NCBI GenBank assembly: GCA_024180945.1
Contig: JAKSGN010000005.1
Location: forward strand, 1,178,001-1,242,000
Length of the DNA: 64,000 nucleotides
Origin: Macrophomina tecta
Taxonomy: Eukaryota > Ascomycota > Dothideomycetes > Botryosphaeriales > Botryosphaeriaceae
Reading direction: 5' to 3'
Positions 8,418-20,818 of this stretch are shown here, one piece after another (positions within the stretch are counted from its first letter, which is position 1; each line of letters opens with the position of its first letter). The notes under the pieces are model-generated. The model had not been told where the DNA came from and did not search any database. It saw only the letters and a list, made by a program, of their open reading frames with translations. Both the position numbers and the translations under genes were made by a program.

Positions 8418-10965
8418 ATGTCCGCCGAGCCCTCTGAGCACCACACCGTCCCCGGTGCCGCCGCCGCCGCCCTCGCCGACCACGCGCGCCCCGAGCCCGA
8501 CTTCTCCGCACAGCACACCGTAGCCCCCGACATTGCGCAGGCCAATGTTCCGCATACGCACCAGAACGGCGAGGTTGGCGTTGGCCAGGGTCCGCAGGTC
8601 GTGAGCGTCTCGGATGCGCTGGAGGTACAATGCGGCCCGCTGCTCAACTACAGGAGCATGAGCGGCGTCGCCGAGGGCAGGCCTACCTGGCACGGCAGTG
8701 TCCTCATTGTCACGACGCCTGGCCAGATCCACCCTCAGCTGCTCTTGAGGGAGCTCGGTGCTGTCGACGGGTCCGCGGGCCCCGCCAGCCCCGAGGCCCG
8801 CAGCTTCAGCGGCTTCAAGCTGTACGAGGACCCGGGCAAGGCCTTCTGGCGCTTCAGCATCAACGTGCCTTTCCTGGAGTACGAGGCGCGTTGGGAATAC
8901 CAGATACCCAAGCTCAAGCCCGTCGGCGGAGCGACCATTGACGGCGACCCTACCAAGCGAGTCTTTGCCGTGCCTTCTGTCTCCCAGTCCATGCGCATTC
9001 TCTTCCACTCGTGCAATGGATTCAGCGTTGGTACCGACGTTGACGCCTGGTCCGGCCCTGCGCTCTGGAACGACGTGAACCGCGTCCACGCGAAGAAGCC
9101 CTTCCACGTTATGATTGGAGGCGGCGACCAGATCTACAACGACGGCGTGCGTGTTGACGGTCCGCTCAAGGCTTGGACCGACATTGCGAACCCCAAGAAG
9201 CGCCAGCACTTCCCCTTCAACGAGCAGCTCCGCGCCGAGTGCGACGAGTATTACTACAAGAACTACATCCGCTGGTACACCACCCGGCCCTTCGCCGACG
9301 CCAATGGCCAGATTCCGCAGCTAAACATCTGGGATGACCACGACATTATTGACGGCTTTGGCTCCTACACCGACCACTTTATGCGCTGCGCCGTGTTCCG
9401 TGGTATCGGTGGTGTCGCTCACAAGTATGTTTCGCCTTTATTGTCTCTCAAATGCAACCAGCAATGTCTCAAATTACCCGCAATCTGCCTGAGCCGCCCA
9501 CACTTCCCGTGCCTGCTTCCCTGGAAACGTGCTGCATGCAAGATACAGCGCTTATCCCCTCCTGGGTTGGTGCGCGTTTGGACTAACGTGGAACAGGTAC
9601 TACCTTCTTTTCCAACATCATCTGACTCCCCCGAAAAGCACCTTCACGACTGATGCTCCGAAGACGGTCGAGCCGGGTCCTGATGGCACCCCTGCCGACC
9701 CCGTTCAGTTAGAGGATAATTTTGTCGCGGAGGAGACCGAAGAGCAGGACTCGTATATCATTGGCTCAAAACCGGGCCCGTACGTCGAGGAGCGTAGCCG
9801 CTCTATCTACTGCCAGCTCGGCGCGCGCATTGCTTTCTTGGGTATCGATGCCCGCACAGAACGTACCCGCCACCAGATCAACTACCCGGAGACCTACGAC
9901 CTCCTCTTCAATCGTGTGACCAAGGAGCTCTCCGCCAACCCGGAAATCAAGCACCTGGTACTCCTGCTCGGCGTGCCCATCGCGTACCCACGCCTGCAAT
10001 GGCTGGAGAACATCTTCCAGAGCCCCGTCATCGGCCCCATCCGCTTCATGAACAAGCGATTCGGCCTCGCGGGTAGCTTCTTCAACCACTTCGACGGCCA
10101 AGTCGACTTGCTCGACGACCTCGACGACCACTACACGGCGCGCAACCACAAAGCGGAGCGCAAGGAGCTCATCTTGCGCCTACAGGACATCTCCAAGCAA
10201 CACAGCGTGCGTGTCACCATCCTTGGCGGCGACGTGCACCTCGCCGCGCTGGGCCGCTTCTACAGCAATCCTGCCCTCAAGATCCCGACAGAGCGCGACC
10301 ACCGCTACATGGTCAACATCGTCAGCAGCGCCATCACCAACAAGCCTCCGCCCCAGCCCGTCGCCAACCTGCTCGCCCGCCGCAACAAGATCCACCACCT
10401 CGATCACCACACGGATGAAACGCTCCTCGAGCTCTTCGACAAGGACCCGGGCTTCAACGCCGCCGGCAAGGACGACAACGGCGTTGGTAACAAGACCGGC
10501 GACAAAAACCACTGCACCATGCCCAGCCGCAACTACGCCATCATCACCGAGTCCTGGACCCCCAACGGCCCGCCGAATGGACACAATGGCGACCTCAGCG
10601 CCTCCCACGCCTCCACCCTCAACGGCTCCCTCGCCCCGCCTCCGCCGCCCGGCACCGCCAACGGCTCGATGCAGTCTTCTGCCTACACCGCCAGTGCTCC
10701 CAGCACCGCGCTGTCGGATAACGGTGAGGGCGGAAGCGAGCCGGTGTCGAGCCCGCCCGGCCCGAAGCAGAACCCGCGCAAGGCGCTGCACGATGGCGAG
10801 AAGGGGTGCGGGACCGCCCATCCGGCGGCGAGCGGCGTCGATCCGTCCGGTTTGGGGGGTAGGTATGGGTTGGATATCTCGTTTAGGGTCGAGGTGTCGA
10901 ACAAGGATCGCGAGGGCAGGACGGATGGGTATGGCTTGTGTGTGCCCGGGTTGGAGGTTGAGTAG
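8418..10965 (+). CDS. PhoD-like metallophosphatase family protein
   Basis: Two exons, 8418-9424 and 9597-10965, joined over a 172-nt intron (GTATGT..CTAACGTGGAACAG); 791 residues. The N-terminal 70 residues are Ala/Pro-rich. The catalytic part shows MIGGGDQIYNDG (about residue 235), NIWDDHDIIDGFGSY (about 310) and, in exon 2, ILGGDVHLAALGRFY, which are the metal-binding Asp/Asn/His motifs of PhoD-type phosphodiesterase/phosphatases. Fungal members of this group are large cytoplasmic or membrane-associated proteins whose substrates are poorly known. The region after YAIITESWTPNG is low complexity (Asn/Gly/Pro/Ser), then a short conserved-looking end (GGRYGLDISFRVEVSNKDREG). Start chosen because it is the first ATG after the pyrimidine leader and opens the conserved frame. 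Confidence 0.85.
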
Positions 10966-12084
10966 GCCGTGGTTCTTTCGTTTTCCTTCTCTGGGTGGAG
11001 AAAGTGGTGAGAGATGCGGTTGAGCAGCGTTTGATGCGCGGGCCGTTTGTAATTTTTTGTAATATTTTGTATGTTCGTGCGCGTCTGCTCTTCTGAGCTG
11101 GGGTGGTTGTACTGGGGGTGTTTTTTTTTTTTTTTTTTTCTTTTTCTTCTTTTTTTTGCCGCTCCAGCGGGCAGAAAAGTTTCCCCCTTTGATCGTTTTC
11201 TGGTTTTTGCTTGCTCGTTGCTTCTTATCCCTCTGCATCTTGCATACGGGTGGTGCAGGAGACGGGCATGTGCGGTAGAGTAGAGAGGGGGGCGCTAGCT
11301 ATCGATAGTAGTAGTAAAGTAATGACTCGTCATAATCATCGCCGTCAAGTCAGCCTGCCTTCCCTTTCGCTGCTTCGAAGCCGATTCCAGCATGATGCGG
11401 TGATGCTGAGACACTAGTCGTCTACGCGTACGGCGTTGGAGCAGTCCGGCCGGACGCAGATGGTAATGCTCTTCCCTGTACACTTGCGTCCGCGCGACTG
11501 CTCCAATTCTCCGCCCTGTCTGCTCTCGTGTCGCGCATTTGGATTGCGCCACCAACTACACGCACGGCGCCACCCATTCGACCTGCAATATATTCCGCTC
11601 GCCAGAGCATCCAGCGCCACAAGACGGCCGTAGAGGCTCCAATAGTCCAAGCGTAGCAGTCACACCTCACGCTGAAGTGCGTGAGTAGACATCACGGCCT
11701 GCCCGATTCGGAAATGCTGGATGTAAATATATGTGCCGAGAAAAAAAAAAAAAAGATCATAAAAGCAGAGAAGAACTAGTAATACGTCTGGAGCAGCGTG
11801 ATCATTTCTCTACTGTTGCTGCTTGAGAGCAGCCGAAAACAAAAGCTACACACTTGCAATAAACGGGGTATGAACCCTCCATCTCTTCCCCCCCTTCCCC
11901 TCCCCGCTTTCCCCCTTGTACCCAAAACACCACGCTATGCTGTATGACCAAAAATGAACCCAGAAAAACGAAACATCTCCAAAGCAGTCAAAACTGCGGA
12001 CTACCCCTCCTCCCCTCCCCCCAACCTCACATAGGGCCCTTAAGGCGAGGGACCGGGACACTGCAATGCACCGGCCTGGCACTA
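10966..12084. other. convergent 3' regions of the PhoD-like and SUN genes
   Basis: No gene recognised. It holds the 3' flank of the PhoD-like gene, including a run of 20 T at 11121-11140, and an A14-type run near 11743. C-rich stretches at 11880-12020 (plus strand) are the 3' flank of the SUN gene on the minus strand. Confidence 0.5.
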
Positions 12085-14283
12085 CTAAGCCACGAAGCCG
12101 CTGAAGTCTTCAGCGGGGCGGCCATTCATGCGCAGGCGGTACAGACAGGCCCAGTCCCTGCCCCAGGTTCCCGTGACGCGGACGACCACCTTGTTGACGG
12201 GGTGGCGGGCGAGGAGCTCCGAGTGCAGGTCGAACGCCTGGATGTGGTTGAGAGCGTCGACCCTGTACTCGAAGCTCCCCACCCGTACCCAGTCCTTGCC
12301 GGGTTTTTCGTTGTCGTTGCCGTCGGCGTTGTCCGGGAAGGCCCGACGGACCCCCTCATCCCTCACCTCTGCCCACACTTCCATCCCCCGGGGTGCGCTG
12401 CCGATGTCGAGCGTGCCGTCCCGGGGGATGTGTTCCACGACCAACGTCTCCGGCACGATGGCGTGTGGCATGACGACGGCGATCTGGGCCCGGCCGGAAG
12501 AGGAGGACCCCGGCGACCGCGCCGCGCACCAGCAGTCCGTGAGCTCCTCCCAACCCATGAGAGCTGCGGTGGGCGGCAGGTCGCCAGGTATCCATGTCCA
12601 CCTCTCGAGGAACTTCCGGACAAGACCGCGCGACGCCATGGTGGGGGAGGTGAGGTGGGGGTCCACCGCCGCTCCGAGGCTGCGCGAAAAGAAGTTGACT
12701 GCGTGGAGACTGTTCCACGCGTTCTCCAGCAGGACCATATTTGCCATGGTGTTCAATTGCCCCTTTGGCAGGCCGGCGACAAAACCCTGCAACTTGTCGT
12801 CGAGCTTTTGGCTCCATGTTGACTCGACATTGGCGACTCGGTCCTCCAGGTGCAAGAACTGGTCTCGGACCATGTTGATGAACGTCTCTTTGTCGACTGG
12901 GGCGTCGTCCTTGATGGCCTCCTTGAGCTTGGAGTCGACTGCGTCTGAAAGGTAGGCGTTCAGGTGGGCTTTGTTGTGCTTCCAGAATTCTGTCCAGGAG
13001 GGTGTGTTGGGAGAGTCGCCTACGGATATACCCTCTTGGGCAAGGTTGTCGCGAAGTGCGTGCCAGAAGGCGCCAGGAATCTCGTTGCGACCGGTCTTCG
13101 GGTTGTAGGCAAGCATGACGGTGTCTGGTATCTTGCGCTGGAGCGAATCGACGTCCTTCTCGATAAGTCCGACCCTGTTCTGAACCTGGACGATGCTGTT
13201 ATGGAGCGAGCTGAATTGGCTACGTTGGTCACCGGCGATGGGGAAGGGCTGAATGATGGGTGAACCGGGGAGGATGTTGATAGCCTGGAGAGTGCGTTCG
13301 CGAACATATTCCGAGACATTGACATCGTGCCAGAAGACAGCCCTGAAGGACATGTCGATGAGAAGGTAGAAGAAGAGGATGGAGAAAATGAGGCCAAGGA
13401 TCATGGCGGAGACCTTGGAGAGAGCAAGAAGGATTTCGATGATGGGGCTGAAGAAGTTCCGGAGGATACGACGGGCGATGGCGTACCAAGCCGGGCTGTA
13501 GACTGCCCAAGCCGCGAAGGCAGTCTCACGAAGGTCGCCCCAGGTTCTGCTGAAGCCTTGGGAGCTGGTATGCGTGTCGCGAGTGGGAGGGCGATCGTCC
13601 ATTGAAGCGAGACTGGGAGCGGACCTATTATCACTGTTGAAAACAGAGGAGTGGTGACTACTGGAAACACCGGAATGACGAGAAGGGTTGGTGACAGGGC
13701 TGCACAGCGAAGACTGGCTGCTGATGGAGGTGCCTCTAGCAGGCTGGTTGTTGATGGAGTCCTTGTCGGACGATCTCTTGACGGATCCATGGATGAACGG
13801 GTTGTCGACGGCCTGAGTGGTCGGGTGGTTATTGAAGTCCTCGGCATAAGGTCGGTTGATGAAGCGGCTGTTGATGAAGTTCTCAACATAAGGGTCGTTG
13901 GTGAAGCGGCTGTCAACGGGACTCATCCCAGAGTAAGTGGACGAAGCCTCGGACTCTTCGCGGATCTCTGGGAGGGCGGGAGCGGCATTGAGGGTAGCAC
14001 GAGCAAGCTCGCGGTGCCTGGAGAAAGAAGAGGCGAAGCCCTGTTGCGTGGTAGGAGCCTCCATGGCCTCGGGGTGGTCAGAAGAACGGTCGTCAGGACC
14101 ACCAGAGCCATAGGCATGGGACTTGGCATTGCCAGTCGTAACAAGACGGCCGACTTGGCCTGCATTCGTAGGCGACTTGGATCCGCGATCGACACGGCGG
14201 TCACCGGCATCGGAGCCAGCGTCAGAGCCGACAATGCTAGGCGTGCGAGCGGCAATGCGCGTCGAACGACGAGGCGTAGACAT
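12085..14283 (-). CDS. SUN-domain (Sad1/UNC-84) inner nuclear membrane protein
   Basis: Single exon, 732 residues from MSTPRRSTRIAARTPS. The N-terminal 260 residues are Ser/Arg-rich, disordered and nucleoplasm-like. One membrane segment lies at residues 294-313 (MILGLIFSILFFYLLIDMSF). A coiled-coil-like stretch follows at about 358-385 (SIVQVQNRVGLIEKDVDSLQRK). The C-terminal about 170 residues form a SUN domain: VVMPHAIVPETLVVEHIPRD, PRGMEVWAEV, and VNKVVVRVTGTWGRDWACLYRLRMNG. SUN proteins span the inner nuclear membrane, bind KASH partners in the lumen and tie spindle pole bodies or chromosomes to the envelope. The frame is open for 128 more codons upstream (to 14667), but that part is Ser/Leu/Pro-rich and reads like a translated pyrimidine leader, so I start at 14283. 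Size and layout agree with Sad1-like proteins of filamentous fungi. Confidence 0.85.
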   Translation of the reverse strand: MSTPRRSTRIAARTPSIVGSDAGSDAGDRRVDRGSKSPTNAGQVGRLVTTGNAKSHAYGSGGPDDRSSDHPEAMEAPTTQQGFASSFSRHRELARATLNAAPALPEIREESEASSTYSGMSPVDSRFTNDPYVENFINSRFINRPYAEDFNNHPTTQAVDNPFIHGSVKRSSDKDSINNQPARGTSISSQSSLCSPVTNPSRHSGVSSSHHSSVFNSDNRSAPSLASMDDRPPTRDTHTSSQGFSRTWGDLRETAFAAWAVYSPAWYAIARRILRNFFSPIIEILLALSKVSAMILGLIFSILFFYLLIDMSFRAVFWHDVNVSEYVRERTLQAINILPGSPIIQPFPIAGDQRSQFSSLHNSIVQVQNRVGLIEKDVDSLQRKIPDTVMLAYNPKTGRNEIPGAFWHALRDNLAQEGISVGDSPNTPSWTEFWKHNKAHLNAYLSDAVDSKLKEAIKDDAPVDKETFINMVRDQFLHLEDRVANVESTWSQKLDDKLQGFVAGLPKGQLNTMANMVLLENAWNSLHAVNFFSRSLGAAVDPHLTSPTMASRGLVRKFLERWTWIPGDLPPTAALMGWEELTDCWCAARSPGSSSSGRAQIAVVMPHAIVPETLVVEHIPRDGTLDIGSAPRGMEVWAEVRDEGVRRAFPDNADGNDNEKPGKDWVRVGSFEYRVDALNHIQAFDLHSELLARHPVNKVVVRVTGTWGRDWACLYRLRMNGRPAEDFSGFVA

Positions 14284-15399
14284 ATCCGAAGCGGGGGGAG
14301 GAGCGCGAGAGGTGACCTTCGGTGCAGCACTGGGAGCACGCGACCCGCTGCCTAGAGCACTGTCAGAAGAGGTCTGGAAAGCCAAGTGAAGATAAAGACG
14401 AACGAGTAGTGACAGGCATGGTGGTAGTTGGGACGAGGTGAGTGTAGAGTGGTTGTGGAACAGAGGTGAGTAGAGCGGTTGTAGGACAGAGACGAGACAC
14501 GGAGGTCGAACTGTGCTTGAGACTCGATGGCACCAGGCGATTGAGAAACGGAGTCCGACTGAAGATGTTGTGGAGGAAAGGAGGAAAGAGGACCTGGGCG
14601 TAAAGAGATGGGGGGTTTTGGAGGGGGCACTGCAGCAACGCACAATTGCCATTGCGAGCAATAGCACGCGAATAGAGACAATAGGATAGGTACGTACGGG
14701 AGCGAAGGTGAGGCAACACTGTCATCGGGCAGAGATTTTACGGGGGATTCGGAGGCTGGTCCAGCTGGCGCGGAAGACGCAATGGCGCAGCGCAGAGAAG
14801 GGAACAGGCTATACGGCGGTCAAGGAGAGGGTGGAAGCAACAATGGCCCGAATATACAACAGCTTCCTTGACATGTCCAGCGAACAAAGGACCTCAATAA
14901 AGGCAGCATCGTCCAGGCATAGGACAGCGCAAGGCGAGCAGAGCAGTCGCCGGTTGCGGGCTCGGGGCAGGCTCGACGGGCCGACAGACACAGCGCGGGG
15001 GGTCGAGGGCGCGGGCAGCGGGCGGCGCAAAGGCAGGCGTCAAGTCGCGATGCGCGATGTTTTGGTGTTGCGCTGCGGCGACGCGTCGGCCGGGCGAAGG
15101 CCGCCGCGAGCAGGTCCATGCGCGTGCGCCACAGCACATCGGCTCGGCGAATGACGCCACAGCGTCCATGGATCGGGCTTCCCTTGCGCTTGGTCTGGAA
15201 GGGAAGCTCAGGCAACCCCGACACGCACGGGGCGCCCAGAGACTAGTATTGGGATCCACAGCCTGTGCAGCTGCGTGCCCTCCGCTCATTTCCCCTCCAA
15301 AGGCCCCAAGCTACATATACCAACGCCGGCACGCAACCTCTCTGCCATCTGTCGCTGGTCTCTCTGCCTGCTTTGCTTGCTCTCTCCAATTCTGTCATC
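14284..15399. other. divergent promoter region between the SUN and epimerase genes
   Basis: 1.1 kb with no recognisable gene. Pyrimidine-rich strands face each gene (14340-14660 on minus; 15340-15400 on plus). CATATACC at about 15312-15320 is a weak TATA-like element before the epimerase ATG. Confidence 0.45.
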
Positions 15400-16803
<1,404 letters not shown>

Positions 16804-17100
16804 ACAAGTGGCCGAGCTGGGCTGGCCGAAGCGGGAAATTATGATGACGGCAATTCCTATATTTGAGCGTAGTATGGTGTGTTGGTATACCAGCGTCACG
16901 TCTAGCAGTAAAGCGCATGTCCTTGTTAGGAGGGCTGCGGCGGGCGCAAGTTTCAAAAAGAAATGAAATAGAATATAAATGATAGATATTGTTTCGCGCG
17001 AGGGCGCACTGGCACCCGCCTTGAAACCACCGATGACGACTGTGTTTTGTGGGCGGTCGGACTTTGCCCGCGCTTTGACTCACCGTAACAGCAATTCTCG

Positions 17101-18621
17101 ATGCAGCCCACCACGAAATTGCTGCCCCGCCGCATCTCCAGCGCATCCCACCTCAGAACTGCGCACCGCACCGCACTCGGCCGTGCACGTCCAAACAAAT
17201 TCTCTACGCCAACTCTCACGACTTCAATTGCGTTCCAGACACGCCCTTCGCTGCGTCTTTTCCGCCCCGCCTTCACACCTGCCCGCACCATGGCCACCGC
17301 TACGTCGTTCGATGAGCCCATCCTCTCGCTCCTGCAGCGCTCGTATCCTGACGCCGGGGCCGCCGCCGACTCCGACGCCGTCAAACTTTCGAGCGCCATC
17401 TTCAAAAACGTCCAGTACACCGACGCTGAGAAGACCGAGATCACGCAATGGCTGATTACCTCTTCCCACGTGGGCTCTGCCTCCGAGGACGAGGTCAAGC
17501 GCGCTGAGCGCCTGTCTTCGCTGAATACCCACCTGTCCACCCGCACTACCGTGCTCGGATCTAAGCCCTCGGTGGCTGATGTCGCTCTCTACGCGAGATT
17601 GGCCCCGGTCGTCTCGAAGTGGTCTACGGAGGAGAGGACTGGCGAGCAGGGCTACCACCACATCGTGCGCTTCGTCGACTTCGTCCAGAACGCTGCGGTC
17701 TTCAGCCTGAAGGTCGGCGAGGAGGAGAAGGTCAAGATCGACCCGAACGACGTCAAGTTCGTCATCAAGCCCATCGACGCCAAGGCCGAGAAGGAGCGCA
17801 AGAAAAAAGAGAAGGAGGCTGCGGCTGCTGCGGCGAAGGGCGCCACACCTCCTTCCGCGGCCAGCGGCGAGGCCAAGAGCGCCGCGAAGGAGAAGGCGAA
17901 GGAGAAGGTCGACAACGCCCGCGAGGCCGTGGCCGCCGCCGGTGACAAGGGAGGTAAGAAGAAGGAAAAGAAGGAGAAGCAGCCTAAGCCACAGAAGGCT
18001 GCACCCGCCGAGAAACCACTGTCGCCTGCTCTCATCGACCTCCGCGTCGGCCACATCCTGAAGGCCGAGAGGCACCCCAACGCTGACAGTCTCTACGTCT
18101 CGACTGTCGCTGTCGGCGACGCACCCGGAACCGACAACACCTCCGAGTACGAGGGCCAGGTCGTGCGGACTGTCTGCTCTGGCCTCAATGGCCTGATCCC
18201 GCTCGAGGAGATGCAGAACCGCAAGATCGTCGCCGTCTGCAACCTCAAGCCCGTCACGATGCGTGGCATCAAGTCGTGCGCCATGGTGCTAGCCGCATCG
18301 CCCAAGGTGGCCGAGGGTGAGGACAGCCACAAGGGCCCTGTTGAGCTGGTCAACCCGCCCGCCGACTCCAAGGCCGGCGACCGCGTTTTCTTCGAGGGTT
18401 GGGAGGGTGAGCCCGAGGCCGTTCTCAACCCCAAGAAGAAGGTGTGGGAGACGCTGCAGCCGGGCTTCACGACCACAGACGCCCTCGAGGTCGGGTTCGA
18501 GGTCGGCGACGTGCCGCAGCTCGCCGGCGAGGGCGCAGAGAAGAAGACCGGGCTCGGTAAGCTCAAGACCTCGGCGGGTCTCTGCACAGTCCCTTCGCTC
18601 AAGGGCGCGACTGTCAGGTAA
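17101..18621 (+). CDS. ARC1: Arc1/AIMP1-like tRNA-binding cofactor with EMAPII-type domain
   Basis: Single exon, 506 residues. Residues 1-63 are Arg/Ser/Thr-rich with almost no acidic residues, typical of a mitochondrial presequence. From Met64 (MATATSFDEP) comes a GST-like N-domain (LGSKPSVADVALYARL, 150s-160s), then a Lys/Ala-rich linker (about 230-300, KKEKKEKQPKPQK) and from about 309 an OB-fold tRNA-binding domain (LIDLRVGHILKAERHPNADSLYV, CNLKPVTMRGIKSCAMVLAAS). Yeast Arc1 binds tRNA and holds methionyl- and glutamyl-tRNA synthetases in a complex. The first ATG (17101) has a poor context (T at -3) while the second in-frame ATG (17290) has ACCATGG. I annotate from the first but expect the cytosolic form to start at 17290. 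Confidence 0.88.
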   Translation: MQPTTKLLPRRISSASHLRTAHRTALGRARPNKFSTPTLTTSIAFQTRPSLRLFRPAFTPARTMATATSFDEPILSLLQRSYPDAGAAADSDAVKLSSAIFKNVQYTDAEKTEITQWLITSSHVGSASEDEVKRAERLSSLNTHLSTRTTVLGSKPSVADVALYARLAPVVSKWSTEERTGEQGYHHIVRFVDFVQNAAVFSLKVGEEEKVKIDPNDVKFVIKPIDAKAEKERKKKEKEAAAAAAKGATPPSAASGEAKSAAKEKAKEKVDNAREAVAAAGDKGGKKKEKKEKQPKPQKAAPAEKPLSPALIDLRVGHILKAERHPNADSLYVSTVAVGDAPGTDNTSEYEGQVVRTVCSGLNGLIPLEEMQNRKIVAVCNLKPVTMRGIKSCAMVLAASPKVAEGEDSHKGPVELVNPPADSKAGDRVFFEGWEGEPEAVLNPKKKVWETLQPGFTTTDALEVGFEVGDVPQLAGEGAEKKTGLGKLKTSAGLCTVPSLKGATVR

Positions 18622-19758
18622 ATTTGAAAAAAATAAACAGAAGGAGAAAGGCGAGAAAGACGAGAAAGACTTCATAGTTGTTGGGGTGGGTGTATGAAAT
18701 GAGATAAGTGGGGGACTTCTTTGAGATCTGCTCCCCGCAATCAAAACTTTACGAATAGAAAGCATTTGAACTTGTACCACGACTTCTCCGACTATGTGAA
18801 AGGCGACTTTCCCTTTTGGTCACGGAGCGGCTCAGCTCTCACTCACAGTAAAGGTCTATTATTATTTTTTTTTTTGTTGCACAGCGCTCAGCATCGTTTC
18901 TCGTATAACATAAAGCAGTAGAAATGCACGTGGCGAGCACCACGATCATCCGCCGCTCAAACACCACCCTGCACGAATAGCCAACCTCCCGCAATCAAAA
19001 CGGTTCTCATTTCGCCCGTGTCTGCAATTACAAGCAGCCATCGGCACTCGCTTGGAATAGAAGAGATTGTGGTTACGCGTCCTCTGCTGGCTAAATGTAT
19101 GCTTATAACACAGTCGATCTGGGGAGCTCGGCTTCTGTGGTTAAGCGGAATTGCGATGTGACATTTTGACAGGCGTCACTGTAAGCGCACCGATTCCCCG
19201 CTGACTCCTGCCTGATCATCGCGGCTCGCCCCCGGGGGGGGGGGGGGGGGAATGGAAATAGAAGATTTAGAAAGGTGGACTGCACCGCCACAAGACCGAA
19301 AAGGAAGTGATTGAAGACAAAGTAGGGACAAGTGATTAGAGAATTATCCGCGATTATATCACCTCCATAGGTTGGCCCGAATCGGCAGTTCTTTGTTATG
19401 TTGGTATGAAAAGTCTTATAATAGAAGAGCAGGAATATGAGGGGTGGGCGCCGGAGTTACTGTTAGTGGTATTCGACTGCATTCGCCTCCGGATATGTCT
19501 CAACTCTGCAAGCTTGCGTTGTCGCAATACACAGAAACTGGCCAAGTATGCTAATGGCCATCTCTGATTTGGTCGGCACTTGCGTATTTGTGTTCACACG
19601 AAGGTCTGGATGATAATGTGATGCCCTTGTCCTTGCTCTACCATTCCTCTTCCTTGAATCTCTGCTGCGCAAATCTGTGACTCGCCAGGCCGCTTGCGTG
19701 TGAATTTCTGGACTTCTGCTAACTGGATATGTACAGACCTCAATGGCTCCGCCATTCT
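18622..19758. other. convergent 3' flanks of ARC1 and NDUFS4, with a G17 run
   Basis: 1.1 kb without a recognised gene. It contains short A/T runs (18863-18873) and an uninterrupted run of 17 G after 5 C (19229-19250). No open frame here has a known motif. Confidence 0.5.
19234..19250 (+). repeat. G17 homopolymer
   Basis: Seventeen consecutive G directly after five C; can form a G-quadruplex on the plus strand and a short C5/G5 hairpin. Confidence 0.9.
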
Positions 19759-20541
19759 TTACTTCGTCCGGATGATCTTCAACTTCTTGGGGCTGTGCAG
19801 GAAGTTGTTGGCGTACGCCTTGGGAACGATTCTCCTCTCATTGGGCTCCTGAACGAAGTACTCATATCCTTGCTTCTCCGCAAAAGCGATAGCGTCTTCC
19901 TTCGTCCTGAAGAACAGGCGCTCGCCCTGCATGAAATCCGCGGACGACTGCCAGCCAATCAAGGGGTTCTCCCACCTATGACCCTTTGGGAGAGGGTCCC
20001 AGTCCATTTGCCATTGGCGCGAGCGCCAATCACCAGACTGAGTAGCGGGCTTGGAGGGCTTATAGATGCTTTGAGGATATCAGCAGGAGCGTTATGAGCA
20101 ATCGAAAGGCGATGAGCGTACCGAACAGTGCGGGCCTGAAGATCCACCGGGGCGCCAGACAAGACGGCAGCTGGAACAACCTGGCCGGGCTCGCTGCCGT
20201 CCATGACGCGCTTGGGGATGGGGGAGAAGGTCCTGGGTTGCGGTCAATACCCGGTATTATCTGTCTCGCTTCCCATTGGCTGCTCACGAGGTGCGGTAGT
20301 CCACCTGCACACTGTAGTCGGGATTGTGCTTGGCCATGGACTCAGAGGGGCCTTCGTTGGTCAAGACGGCGCTGGGGTCACCCGCCTTTGCACCGGGCTT
20401 GTCTGCGGACGACGTCTTGGGCGTGGGTTCAAGGCTGTCTGGGACGCTGTCGCTGTAGAACCGGCGCGGGGTGAGGCAGGCGCGCCTGGCAACGGGGCGC
20501 GAGGCTGCGGCGAGCAGCCGGGAGTTGAGTGTCCGCTGCAT
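19759..20541 (-). CDS. NDUFS4: NADH:ubiquinone oxidoreductase 21 kDa / NDUFS4 subunit (complex I)
   Basis: Three exons: 20541-20288, 20232-20122 and 20068-19759; introns of 55 and 53 nt; 224 residues. The start MQRTLNSRLLAAASRPVARRA is a mitochondrial presequence. Joined exons give VLSGAPVDLQARTVR/IYKPSKPATQSGDWRSRQW and then HRWENPLIGWQSSADF and FRTKEDAIAFAEKQGYEYFV, the core of the ETC_C1_NDUFS4 family. This accessory subunit sits in the peripheral (N-module) arm and is needed for complex I assembly. An in-frame Met further upstream (20646) is possible, but the presequence starts naturally at 20541. It is transcribed divergently from ATP17, 277 bp away. Confidence 0.93.
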
Positions 20542-20818
20542 TGCTGGAGTAAGCTGTGTAAAGGATACGGTGGTGGAATGGCGCGGAGAAGTGATGTAGG
20601 TCGCGGCTCCCAGGAACGGTCGGCGGAAAGGGCGCCAAGAACTCACAGCCGCTGTTTTAGCGCAACAGCACTTCCTGCGACCTCATCGACCTTTACAGCT
20701 TGCTATCGCAGCATACACCCCAACCATCTCCGCTCCGCGCCAATGTACGACTCCCGCACTCCAATTATCTCGCCGCTGTCTTCCCTTACCGATACTGACC
20801 GAACACAGACCCGTCGAG
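20542..20818. promoter_or_regulatory. 277-bp bidirectional promoter between NDUFS4 and ATP17
   Basis: The two start codons face away from each other with only 277 bp between them, so 5' leaders and promoters of both genes must share it. No TATA box is obvious on either strand; pyrimidine-rich stretches point outward on both sides. Confidence 0.6.

Noticed and set aside
7734..9209. 491-residue minus-strand open frame
   Set aside because: Antisense to the PhoD-like exon 1; composition mirrors the GC-rich coding strand and no motif is seen.
10180..11238. 352-residue minus-strand open frame
   Set aside because: Antisense to PhoD-like exon 2 and begins in the translated T20 run (poly-Lys).
14284..14667. 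128-residue N-terminal extension of the SUN protein
   Set aside because: Ser/Leu/Pro-rich translation of a pyrimidine-rich leader; the start MSTPRRSTR is a far more natural nucleoplasmic N-terminus.
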